From Ceratopteris richardii (taxonomy: Eukaryota > Streptophyta > Polypodiopsida > Polypodiales > Pteridaceae): DNA of 64,000 bases. Position numbers and translations under genes: made by a program. The notes under the pieces are model-generated. The model had not been told where the DNA came from. It ran no database searches and was given only the letters and a program-made list of their open reading frames with translations. The DNA is taken from positions 163,498,306 to 163,562,305 of the forward strand of contig CM035413.1 of NCBI GenBank assembly GCA_020310875.1. Direction: 5' to 3'. How positions within the stretch are numbered: position 1 is the stretch's first letter; every line of letters begins with the position of its first letter. Shown here one piece after another: positions 32,901 through 40,993 of the stretch.

Positions 32901-35608
32901 TTCATGAAAGCGATTATCTGAGCATACTAGAGACTGCACACCAAGGTGTTGCAGGAGGTCATTTTGGACCAGATAGGATAGTCAAAGCCATCCTCTTTTC
33001 AGGATTATGGTGGCCCACTCTTCACATGGATGCACATACCTATGTAAAGAGATGTGACGTGTGCCAAAGAACTCAGTTTCCTACACGCAGAGATGAAATG
33101 CCATTGAAACCCATGATGGGCGGACGTGCATTTTCAAAGTGGGGTATAGACTTTGTAGGACCCATCAACCCCCCTGCAAAAGGTACACATGCGGAATACA
33201 TTATTGTTGCCACAGATTATCTGACGAAGTGGGTAGAGGTAAAAGCCACAAAAAAGAATGATGCTCACACGACTGCAAAATTCTTATTTGAAAATGTCTT
33301 TACAAGATATGGACTGCCTATAGAGTTAGTGAGCGATCGAGGCACTCACTTTCTAAACCAAGTCATTGAATATTTGTTACAGGATTTTATGGTGATTCAC
33401 AAGAAATCTGCACCATATCATCCTCAGGCCAATGGTCAGGCTGAAAGCACTAATAAGATACTATGTACCGTACTGACGAAACTCGTGAACAACAAACGTT
33501 CAGATTGGGACAAACAGTTACACCACGCTGTTTGGGCATATCGAGTGGCCTACAAGACCGTACTCAATGCAACTCCCTTTCAGATGGTTTTTGGTCAGAA
33601 TGCAGTGCTTCCTTTGGACTTCTTGATACCGACCCTTAAGGTTGCACAAGAACATCAGTGGACCGGCCATGAATTATCAGCGAGAATAATGGACTTGGAA
33701 CGATTAGGAGAAACCAGGCTGAAAGCAGCAGCAGGAATATACGCAGCGAAGAAGCGACAGAAAGCATATTTTGATGCACATGTGAAAGATAAAGGCCTAA
33801 AAGAAGGAGATTTAGTTCTAGTGTATACGCTGAAACAGCACGCACGGAAGTTAGAAAAGCGAGGTTATGGACCTATGATCATTAACAGACTTTCGACTAG
33901 TGGAGCAGTACAGTTAGCCACCTTAGAAGGAGATATAATGCCTAATTACATTAGTGGCTGTAGAGTCAAGCTATATCAAGAACCTCTTACTGAAGATATG
34001 CTTAGACGACTCACGTTGGCAAAGAAGCGTAAGGAGGAAGAAAATAGAATACGAGCTGAAGCTCAGGCAGAAGCCATAGAACGCATTAAGCGCATGAAGC
34101 TAAGAAGACAAGGACTAGGGAGAGAACATTATAACCATCTGGAAACATCACCCAGATATCCCATGGCCATGTGTCAAGTAAAGTCAACCACTCATCCTAG
34201 CATAGTGGACAGGAGACCATTCATTAAAGTTAGGCTAGAGCACGGTAACCATAGCCAAGAACTCAGGGCTTTGATTGACTCAGGTGCTGCGACTAGTGCG
34301 ATTAGATGGTCCCACTATAAGGATTCAGGAATAGAAATGCGGCCAATTGAGGCATATCTCATAGGCCTAGGAGGCATGGAAACCCCTTGCATGGGTGAGG
34401 TGGACCTTCCTATCCTCATTAAGGATTTGACGATGACAGCAAAGCTATTAGTGTGCCATGATGACGACCTGATAGAACCCCTAATCCTTGGCCAAGATTG
34501 GCTATACGATCACTCAGTGGACCTAAATCTTAGACAAGGCTCCTTACAGATTGGCACCTTAGAGCAGAAGCGAGTGATACCGCTTGACTTCTCTAACGGC
34601 ATTCCGCTTGACGGTTGTGACCCTAAACCCTATGACATGCATGCGACGGAAGACCGGAAGATCTTTGATCAGCTCAGTCACGGTACGTCTACACCAACCC
34701 ACTCGGGCTTGGCTATGGACAGTTGTCAATCAGAAGGACGACAGGAGATCTTCCCTGGGACTTCCTGCAAACTAGAAGAGACAGTTACCCAACTGCAAGG
34801 GCAGAAGGGCACAATCAGAGGTCAGGTGGGTTGCATCAGCGGCCAAATGAGCACGACACCCTGCGGTGCTCATCCTTCCAAACTTGTTGCGGACTGGCCT
34901 AGATTAAAGTTAAATAAGGCATCACTTCCTAATGGGCAAGTCACGCAAGTGTTGGATCTCCCTTCTTTTCCAAAGCAGAGTGTCCATCCGACCTCTCAAC
35001 CCCAGCAACAACTGAGTCAATCACGACGCAGGAACCCAGACCGACTGCAGTATCGGAGGAAACAACAAGGAAGGCAGTTCAGGCCACCCAAAGGAAGCGG
35101 CACCAGACAAATATGGGTGCCAAAAGGACAAAAAGCACCAAAGAACTCCAGCCAAGCAGAAATCGACAAAAAAAAGGCAGAACAGAAACAGAATCGATAT
35201 CCACCATCCCCTCGACCTTCTTCTACAGGTCCGAGCATTCGACAAATGTGGATCGCCAAGAAGTACCTTACCCATAGACCCACGCCCACGCAGATTTGGG
35301 TGCCCAAACTATGTATCATAGCTCAACCCATAAGCCATGTAATATATAACCCCCACAACTCATTTCATCCCTCGATACCACCACACCCGACACCACCCTT
35401 TGCCCCTCAGCAGAAACCCACCACCCACTCCAAGATCCTTAGGAAATGGATACCGAAACGTGTCCAACCGTCTTCCCCTAACCCATTGTCTAACTACCCC
35501 CCGACTAACATACAACCTTGTACTAAATCACTAACCTTTAAACCTTGTATAAATTCACACACCATCATCACACCTCACTCGTATTCTCATCAAGAAATGT
35601 ATGCATGA
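29954..35608 (+). CDS. pol: ORF2 of Gypsy-3: pol with a second protease-like domain
   Basis: 1,884 codons, overlapping ORF1 by 23 bp in the +1 frame; it has no ATG at its start, so expression needs a frameshift. Domains: protease C-terminus (MILGRPF); RT (WVSPIVVVPKKN, YVDD at 31505-31516); RNase H (DAS at 31943, TEREGL, TDHQAL, RADHLSR); an extra H2C2 module (about 32530-32690); the standard integrase H2C2 (AHQGVAGGHFGP ... CDVCQRTQ); integrase core with Asp codons at 33149 and 33335 and Glu at 33443 (D-X35-E); a GPY/F-like stretch; a second retropepsin-like domain (LIDSGAATSAI, Asp codon at 34277; LGQDWLYD); and a basic tail with repeated WVPK motifs. No chromodomain. Confidence 0.93.
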   Translation: MSILSICDFAKNHAYEMILGRPFMRQLQIVQDWGTNSLYLQHLGVTTKVNLKDYSHRDVPPIQWNTIHKTPAETESVHSLESDPSWLHEDTHLWMCKVAKQEEERLEARTLGAEQHPRTLQDPAYAPVVFPDEEFEPHGWAEILATMDVAINEEQWTPHCDEDGYDISVFTIEPIMCDAILEECEPNTDAFEDASDFDLESIIMDPPFASEEEYFYEIETHTQRHEDITNEVRLATEVTTKSEGKKRKKKETMSEKEESLFEVPENFKKYEIDDRRIMVRMPNRKENDGQAYDNREKTKKVIVAIEGEEEKCTYIGHDLTTEEEEELVALLREYRDVFAWSYKDLKGVDPDICSHRIPMTPDAKPTKQKPYTYNDNYAAKIKEEIDRLIEVGFIYEIEHTEWVSPIVVVPKKNGKLRVCINLKKVNAATIRDSYPLPITEHLLERVAGKEVYSFLDGFSGYNQVAIAPEDQHKTAFAIEWGIFAFRVMPFGLTNAPATFQRLMCHVFKEFLRKSLEVYVDDLCAHSNVRQTHIPELRQIFNKCREYQVCLNPKKCVFMVRQGKILGHIVSKNGISTDEEKVKVIAELPRPTNVKEVQAFMGHCRYYRRFIHMYAIIAKPLYSLLTNFEWTDECENSFNELKRRLCSAPILTTPDWSKPFHVHVDASNYAVGCVLAQPTKEGNIDLPIAYASRQLNAAERNYTTTEREGLGMIYAVKKFRHYLLANKFKFFTDHQALLYLVNKPCNTGRLIRWFLLLMEYDFEVVVRKGKAHLRADHLSRLTSGEAPQGAADDLPDAYLFNLEIAPEWAKPIVPILTYGPKNPRIKIKEGEITKSQRYQIMAGSIYKQDNQKILACCVDESEHANWLQLAHIGALKQHHSKHRTLQTLQRLGVFWPTMEADVYKLCKECHVCCERPPVEHATLYHVSLTPDWSEPLVTYLRTNTFPQGMTLAGQRSLEQEAQDYSLIGDNLYKRGRDGYLRQCVHESDYLSILETAHQGVAGGHFGPDRIVKAILFSGLWWPTLHMDAHTYVKRCDVCQRTQFPTRRDEMPLKPMMGGRAFSKWGIDFVGPINPPAKGTHAEYIIVATDYLTKWVEVKATKKNDAHTTAKFLFENVFTRYGLPIELVSDRGTHFLNQVIEYLLQDFMVIHKKSAPYHPQANGQAESTNKILCTVLTKLVNNKRSDWDKQLHHAVWAYRVAYKTVLNATPFQMVFGQNAVLPLDFLIPTLKVAQEHQWTGHELSARIMDLERLGETRLKAAAGIYAAKKRQKAYFDAHVKDKGLKEGDLVLVYTLKQHARKLEKRGYGPMIINRLSTSGAVQLATLEGDIMPNYISGCRVKLYQEPLTEDMLRRLTLAKKRKEEENRIRAEAQAEAIERIKRMKLRRQGLGREHYNHLETSPRYPMAMCQVKSTTHPSIVDRRPFIKVRLEHGNHSQELRALIDSGAATSAIRWSHYKDSGIEMRPIEAYLIGLGGMETPCMGEVDLPILIKDLTMTAKLLVCHDDDLIEPLILGQDWLYDHSVDLNLRQGSLQIGTLEQKRVIPLDFSNGIPLDGCDPKPYDMHATEDRKIFDQLSHGTSTPTHSGLAMDSCQSEGRQEIFPGTSCKLEETVTQLQGQKGTIRGQVGCISGQMSTTPCGAHPSKLVADWPRLKLNKASLPNGQVTQVLDLPSFPKQSVHPTSQPQQQLSQSRRRNPDRLQYRRKQQGRQFRPPKGSGTRQIWVPKGQKAPKNSSQAEIDKKKAEQKQNRYPPSPRPSSTGPSIRQMWIAKKYLTHRPTPTQIWVPKLCIIAQPISHVIYNPHNSFHPSIPPHPTPPFAPQQKPTTHSKILRKWIPKRVQPSSPNPLSNYPPTNIQPCTKSLTFKPCINSHTIITPHSYSHQEMYA

Positions 35609-35808
35609 TCTGAAACACGTAGGTGTCTAGAGACCTGCACTAGTGCTGCAAGAACTTTGCATCTATCACATCACAGCACTTGGCTACACGGGTTACGCAT
35701 CAGTTATGGAAAGGGATTGCGGTCTCACTTTAATGGGATCATAATTAATTTCCATGCTAATGTGTTAATCTTTTGTAGCAGATCTTTCTCACTAGCGCAC
35801 CAATCACC
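35609..35808 (+). promoter_or_regulatory. ORF2-ORF3 spacer with possible splice acceptor
   Basis: 200 bp without coding. ATCTTTTGTAGCAG at about 35769-35782 looks like a plant 3' splice site just before the ORF3 ATG. A spliced subgenomic RNA is the usual way for a downstream retroelement ORF to be expressed; here it is inference only. Confidence 0.3.
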
Positions 35809-38800
35809 ATGCAAACCGACGAAGGAACATCAGGAGCAGGCCCCAGTGTAGCGGCAGTACCACTCAACGTGCTACGCGCAGAATCCCACCCGACTGCCCC
35901 ACCGCTGGAATTTCAGGGATTTCCAGGGCCAATGCCTATCGACAACCCACCCATGGGCTACACCAAAAAAATTCACAGGAACTCTCATTGGTTTCAGGGC
36001 CTCGCAGGACCCCTTGCGGACGCGGACTTTATATTTGAATCCTCTCTGACATTTGATGACCACACATGGGGAAAATACCAGTTTTTCTCCCGAGAGTTTG
36101 AAGCCCTACAGAGCACCCAGGATTTAACTCATGTTTGGGCCAGAGCAGGCTTCACAGAGTATTTCAGTGACCCCCTGCCCAAACCGGATTTTTACAGGTG
36201 CTATTACTTAATCACTACCCTGCTGGCATCAGAGAATAAGGACATCCCAGGAACCTTCATATTGCCTACTCTAGTGGATGATCCACCTTACAAGAGATTT
36301 TATCTCTCTAAGGATTTAATCAGAGCAGCCATCAAGATTCATGGAACCCACACACCCACAGATCGAGAGAGATTAATTCCAGAACCGATGAAACGTGGGG
36401 ACGTCACGAAGTGGGAGGAGATCTCTGCCATTACCCCTGAGCTGTCAAAGCCACTAAGGATATGCATGCAACATTTCGCATTCCCAGCTCAGGACAGATT
36501 TACTATGCCCCATAAACGAATCTGGTTTGGATTGTATTTGGCATGCACGGGACCTCAAACTGTTGATCTGGCAAGCTGGATCATAGATCAAATGTATCTA
36601 GCACAGCACAGATGGGAGCGCAAGAAAGTACTTAATGGATGTTGTGCGCTGACCAGAATTGTTTATATGTGCTTAGCTTATGACTTGCCCATCGAGCGTG
36701 CATTAACAGGAGAGGAATTGAAGGCATTCAAGGGCACAACGAAGAAAGCCGGGAAGCCCAGTAGGACACGGGCAGGTAAGCGCATGCGAGGCACCATCCC
36801 TTGCCTCCAAGTGCCAGAGTCGCCGTCACCACAACCCTCTCCAGAGCGACCACAAACAGAAGCTGCTCCCACTGTACAACCTATTCGCATACGGTTGTCC
36901 AGACCAGTGGTTACGGAGGCCACCACTAGTACCGCTGCACCTCAGGCAGCTGCCACCGCAGAACCCACCACCACAACAGCAGAAGCTCCCACCACTATTG
37001 GTGCGAAAGCGTTTTCTTTCCCGATACCACATATGGAGGCCGACCCCATAAACACGACATTTGATTTTGAGATGCCTGATGCATTCTCAAACGAATTCCA
37101 GTATTCAGAAGCACAACTGTTCTCCCAGGAATATGAACGTCCCAGCTACCCTACTACGCCGCGAGATTTGCCACAGGGACAAGCTGTGTCGAGCTCTGAA
37201 GAAGAGAGAACCGAAACAGACAACGAGGAAGGCGACGATGAAGCCAGCCAGGGCTCACATGACGAACAGACAGAGGGCCAAGGCCAACAAACCGACACAC
37301 ACGGCGACACCAGCACATATGAGGATGAGACTTTCGAAGCCGCAGCGTACACACTGGCTATAAAGAAATTATATCGTACCATGGAGAAAGTCTGGGCACG
37401 AAAGAAGTTAACTGAAGAGGAGAGCCAGGCATTAATTGAACAAGAACTCATCTCCGGAGGATTCGAAGACGCATACATCAGAGGGTTCAGAGAGTTAGTC
37501 AAATCAGTAGGCTCCCATGAAGCACTCAGGTTTTTACAAAGAAAGCAACTACCACAGTTTGATCCCCGCCGAGTGCGACTACTTTCAAAACCCGGGGAGT
37601 ATATTCGTGTACCAATAGGAGCTCCATCTTCAGCACAAGCCAGGGAGGCACGCCTCGCCCCAGAAAGTTCATTGACCGCAGAAACCATCCTTGTAGATTC
37701 ACCACCCCGTACCACCATTGTACATACCACTACTATCCTCGAAATAACATCCACCCCTTCGACTCCTCTCTCACCTCATCTTTCACCAACCCATCCTGTG
37801 TCCCCCGCACACCCACCTGCTTCCCCCACATCCACACCTGTACAAGGCAACATAGCCACAACCTTTTCCTTACCCATTCAGACCACCATGCCCACACCCA
37901 ACCCTCCGCATCCATATGTTAACCCCTTCACCCCTTCATCCTTCCCAGCGTTTCCCCCACCTCTAAGACCCCCATTCCCCTTCCTAACCCCACTAACCTT
38001 CTCACCAGTCTCACCCCCCCAACCTACCATAACCCCTATTTCCCCGTTTCACCAAGGTGCTCCTACCATCCCCCCTGTAAACTACTCTACATTTGTAAAT
38101 CCCATATTCACACCTACACAACCACCCACGATTACACCACTTTTCACAGTCACAACACTAAACACGTCCAATGGCATGGACATATCACCATCCACCTCAC
38201 CACCACCCACTCCCCTCACAGCACCCTCATATTTAGGCACTTCACAATTTTCCACAATCACCACTGCATCCACTGTCCCAACCCCATTTCCCATTCCCAC
38301 TGCATCTACTCCCGCTGCATCCTCATTTAGCACTTCACTACTACTATCGCCCACCATAGACACAGCATTTCAACACATGTTCGCATGCATGACGCAAGTC
38401 CGTGACGAGTTTGCATCACTCGGCACCAACTATCAACAGCTACAGAAAACGACGAACGAATTACAAACGCAGCTTAATTCGTTATCAATTGAGAACGCCT
38501 CACTGAACAGCCGATACCAAGATTTACGAGAGGTCTATCACAAGTTAGAACTAGAAAGTGAGGAGAAAACCAAAGAGGCCACCGCGGATTTGGATAACCT
38601 ACTTAGAGCCCAGACCGTCCGCAATGCAACGCTTACTAGAAATATGGGCTTACTAAGAAGACACTTAGCCGCAGCAAAAGAGGAGAACCAGAGACTCCAA
38701 GAGCAGAATAGAGAGAACTTGGAAGCGGCTTTGGACCATCCAGACCAACCACTAAGTCCGAGCAAATTCAAAGCTATCCCATCCGAATCGATGAGGATGT

Positions 38801-39249
38801 TACTAGACGATCACGTGCGATTGCTCGAGGACTATGATCGTATGAACGAAGAGCATCAAAAGTTAAAGGAAGATCACAAACTGCTACAGCTCAGAGAACT
38901 AGCAACACAACAAGAACAAGTAGCAGCAGAATTACCAGCACCTGTGGACCCTGCCCCTGAAATTTTAGAGGAACTCAACGCACTCCGGGCCCAGGTAATA
39001 AATCTTGAATCTAGAATTGCTGTCTATGAAGCACCACCAAGGCCAGACTCCCCACCTGAGCTACCAGCTGAGGAAGAAACCGTCACTATCCCGGTGGAGG
39101 AGACATTCGAAGAGGCATATGAACCGATACCCATCCCAGGCGGACGTGTCACGGCCGAAGGCCAGATGACCTACGAATTACCTACCCCCGCGTGGATGAA
39201 GACAGTTGAAGAACTCGGAACGACACACTCGGCCAGAGTAGAGGCATAG
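35809..39249 (+). CDS. ORF3 of Gypsy-3: large accessory protein, function unknown
   Basis: 1,146 residues from an ATG. Residues about 1-310 look globular (YTKKIHRNSHWFQGLAGPL, WARAGFTEYFSDPLPKPDFY, HRWERKKVLNGCCALTRIVY). A Ser/Thr/Glu-rich acidic stretch and a second small globular part (AYTLAIKKLYRTMEKVWARK, about 520-610) follow. A Pro/Thr/Ser-rich low-complexity segment covers about 630-850. The C-terminal third is strongly coiled-coil (about 865-990 and 1005-1080). No transmembrane helix or signal peptide is evident, so it does not look like an envelope protein. It lies where Athila and Tat elements carry extra ORFs. It ends at a UAG that is in frame with ORF4. Confidence 0.85.
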   Translation: MQTDEGTSGAGPSVAAVPLNVLRAESHPTAPPLEFQGFPGPMPIDNPPMGYTKKIHRNSHWFQGLAGPLADADFIFESSLTFDDHTWGKYQFFSREFEALQSTQDLTHVWARAGFTEYFSDPLPKPDFYRCYYLITTLLASENKDIPGTFILPTLVDDPPYKRFYLSKDLIRAAIKIHGTHTPTDRERLIPEPMKRGDVTKWEEISAITPELSKPLRICMQHFAFPAQDRFTMPHKRIWFGLYLACTGPQTVDLASWIIDQMYLAQHRWERKKVLNGCCALTRIVYMCLAYDLPIERALTGEELKAFKGTTKKAGKPSRTRAGKRMRGTIPCLQVPESPSPQPSPERPQTEAAPTVQPIRIRLSRPVVTEATTSTAAPQAAATAEPTTTTAEAPTTIGAKAFSFPIPHMEADPINTTFDFEMPDAFSNEFQYSEAQLFSQEYERPSYPTTPRDLPQGQAVSSSEEERTETDNEEGDDEASQGSHDEQTEGQGQQTDTHGDTSTYEDETFEAAAYTLAIKKLYRTMEKVWARKKLTEEESQALIEQELISGGFEDAYIRGFRELVKSVGSHEALRFLQRKQLPQFDPRRVRLLSKPGEYIRVPIGAPSSAQAREARLAPESSLTAETILVDSPPRTTIVHTTTILEITSTPSTPLSPHLSPTHPVSPAHPPASPTSTPVQGNIATTFSLPIQTTMPTPNPPHPYVNPFTPSSFPAFPPPLRPPFPFLTPLTFSPVSPPQPTITPISPFHQGAPTIPPVNYSTFVNPIFTPTQPPTITPLFTVTTLNTSNGMDISPSTSPPPTPLTAPSYLGTSQFSTITTASTVPTPFPIPTASTPAASSFSTSLLLSPTIDTAFQHMFACMTQVRDEFASLGTNYQQLQKTTNELQTQLNSLSIENASLNSRYQDLREVYHKLELESEEKTKEATADLDNLLRAQTVRNATLTRNMGLLRRHLAAAKEENQRLQEQNRENLEAALDHPDQPLSPSKFKAIPSESMRMLLDDHVRLLEDYDRMNEEHQKLKEDHKLLQLRELATQQEQVAAELPAPVDPAPEILEELNALRAQVINLESRIAVYEAPPRPDSPPELPAEEETVTIPVEETFEEAYEPIPIPGGRVTAEGQMTYELPTPAWMKTVEELGTTHSARVEA

Positions 39250-39258
39250 CTACATGCC

Positions 39259-40296
39259 ATGGCCATAATTGAAGAGAAAATTTTACAGTCACCATTCTTT
39301 GCTCAATTGGCCCCGCGACGATACATATCTGGGCATGAGCTCCAATATAAACCGTACTTCATGTTAATGGCCGAATACCAGCTAACCATAGAGAAGGAAA
39401 CAGGTATGAAACCAACGCATGCCACTCAATTCGAGCCAGAGGACTTGCCACCAAGGGCACAGAGAGGTGAAATCCTTCAACCAGACTGGCGCAAAGATTT
39501 ATTGCAAAATTATCCAGAGATGATGAGCACGTGGGTAAAAGCACCGCTGCACTTAAAATTTAACCCGTGCTGGGGACCAGTACCACGACGCCGCTCTTGG
39601 ACTGCCTTCGCTATTAAACTACAGAACAATAAGCAGTGCCAAGACTGGTTGAACTATCCCTATTTCAGGCCACCAATCGAGTTACCCACAGTAGGCTACA
39701 TGATGGCGACGATCCGCCACTGGCTCCCTAGGTTAAAGCATATGGATGATATTGCCGCGCACATGACTGTCAAAATCTTTGACATGATGCAGATGGTCTT
39801 TAAAGTCTTCCGCCGCATCAAGGCTCCCCATGTAAACACCCCGGGCTTTGAGCATGGCAACTTTGATTTAGTCTATGATATGAGCACAACGCCATCGCTA
39901 CGGGTGTGTTACGCCTGGCACTGCAGAATCAAATACCTGCCGGCATGTTACAAGCAGACATTCGAAGAAATGTTCACCACCGGCTTTTGGGAGTACCATT
40001 CAGATGTATTTATAAGCAGGCCCACACACTTATTGCAATTATTCGCCTGTGAACGAATGGTGTACTCCACACACTATCAGCTCCCACCACCAGACGAGCC
40101 ACAACCTATCGACTGGGAGAAACTCGAGGTTGATCTAGCCCGAGGCATTCGTATATCAGAGCACACCCTCGCTCAGGACCTCCTACAGAACTACATCCGG
40201 CAGACCTCACAACAAGGTTCTGTCAGGGACGACAGAAGCGAGAGGGAGGGGGGTGTTGGAAGCAGCCAGAGGCACAGACGCCACGGAAGCATGTAA
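39259..40296 (+). CDS. ORF4 of Gypsy-3: accessory protein, function unknown
   Basis: 345 residues from ATG 39259. It is in the same frame as ORF3, separated only by TAG and three sense codons, so ORF3-ORF4 may be one protein by readthrough or a recently split gene. It is globular and rich in Trp, Tyr, Phe, Met and His (WVKAPLHLKFNPCWGPVPRR, MMATIRHWLPRLKHM, YAWHCRIKYLPACYK). No known domain was recognised. The C-terminus is charged (RDDRSEREGG), because the polypurine tract is coding there. The stop lies inside the 3' LTR. Confidence 0.8.
   Translation: MAIIEEKILQSPFFAQLAPRRYISGHELQYKPYFMLMAEYQLTIEKETGMKPTHATQFEPEDLPPRAQRGEILQPDWRKDLLQNYPEMMSTWVKAPLHLKFNPCWGPVPRRRSWTAFAIKLQNNKQCQDWLNYPYFRPPIELPTVGYMMATIRHWLPRLKHMDDIAAHMTVKIFDMMQMVFKVFRRIKAPHVNTPGFEHGNFDLVYDMSTTPSLRVCYAWHCRIKYLPACYKQTFEEMFTTGFWEYHSDVFISRPTHLLQLFACERMVYSTHYQLPPPDEPQPIDWEKLEVDLARGIRISEHTLAQDLLQNYIRQTSQQGSVRDDRSEREGGVGSSQRHRRHGSM
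40237..40253 (+). promoter_or_regulatory. Polypurine tract of Gypsy-3
   Basis: AGCGAGAGGGAGGGGGG directly before the 3' LTR; it is also read as part of ORF4. Confidence 0.85.
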
Positions 40297-40917
40297 AGAA
40301 GGAGTAGGGAACCAGGCGGATCAACCAGGCGGATCAATTTTTCAAACAAATATATTTCTTATTAATTCTCCAAACATTCAAACAGTGATTATTATCACTA
40401 ATTGTAACATATGTATCATAGAAAACCACATTTTGTAATCCATAGCTCCATTTTGTGCAAGCCGAGGAGTCCTCGAGCTTGAGGAGCTTAGGTAGAATGC
40501 TCGTACCAATTTTCGTTATTTTTAGACATCGTTTACCCTTCCAAATAGCCTCTAGGACCTATTTTTTAACTAGGCCGGTCACTAGATGTGAAACCGGTCA
40601 AAACTAGTCTAGAAACTATAAAAAGAGCTAGAGAGCTCATTTTTGGGGTTGGTTCATTTTGGTTAGTGTGAGCATAGAGCTACTTTGAGCTTGTAAGAGT
40701 ATTCTGGAGTAATAGAGCTAATTTCCCACCTTCCATTGTGTCTTGCTTGTCTCTTCATTGTGTGTGTGTATGTGTGTGTGCATCTTTGTGCTTCTCACCT
40801 TCACTCTCACATCATCTCACGTTCACGATCTTCATATCACTCCTACCTCTCCCACGGATTGACAATTAAGGAGGTGAAGCTTTTTAACGTGGTTCTCACC
40901 ATTGTGCTAGAGCAACA
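40254..40917 (+). repeat. 3' LTR of Gypsy-3
   Basis: 664 bp, identical by eye to the 5' LTR. The last 14 codons of ORF4 and its stop (40294-40296) lie inside it. Confidence 0.97.
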
Positions 40918-40993
40918 ACTAGGAATTTATCAATTTGGATAGAAGTGTGTCTCAATTAGTAGAAGATATTATAGAATGATCATATCATAAAGA

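Larger units (their letters stand above)
23543..40917 (+). mobile_element. Gypsy-3: 17.4-kb near-intact Ty3/gypsy element
   Basis: LTR, tRNA-Asp PBS, 1.9-kb leader, gag-protease (ORF1), pol (ORF2), ORF3, ORF4, PPT and LTR. Both LTRs are 664 bp and I find no difference between them. The flanks read ACTGG (23538-23542) and ACTAG (40918-40922), a target duplication with one mismatch. Length, PBS and downstream ORFs suggest the Athila/Tat side of plant gypsy elements. Oddities: a frame change inside the protease, an extra H2C2 module, a second protease-like domain after the integrase, and one UAG between ORF3 and ORF4. Confidence 0.95.

Noticed and set aside
35809..39249. Envelope gene
   Set aside because: No signal peptide, no transmembrane helix and no furin-like site are visible; the protein is Pro/Thr-rich and coiled-coil.
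26291..39544. Antisense ORFs inside Gypsy-3
   Set aside because: Shadows of the sense ORFs; none shows a domain or a promoter.
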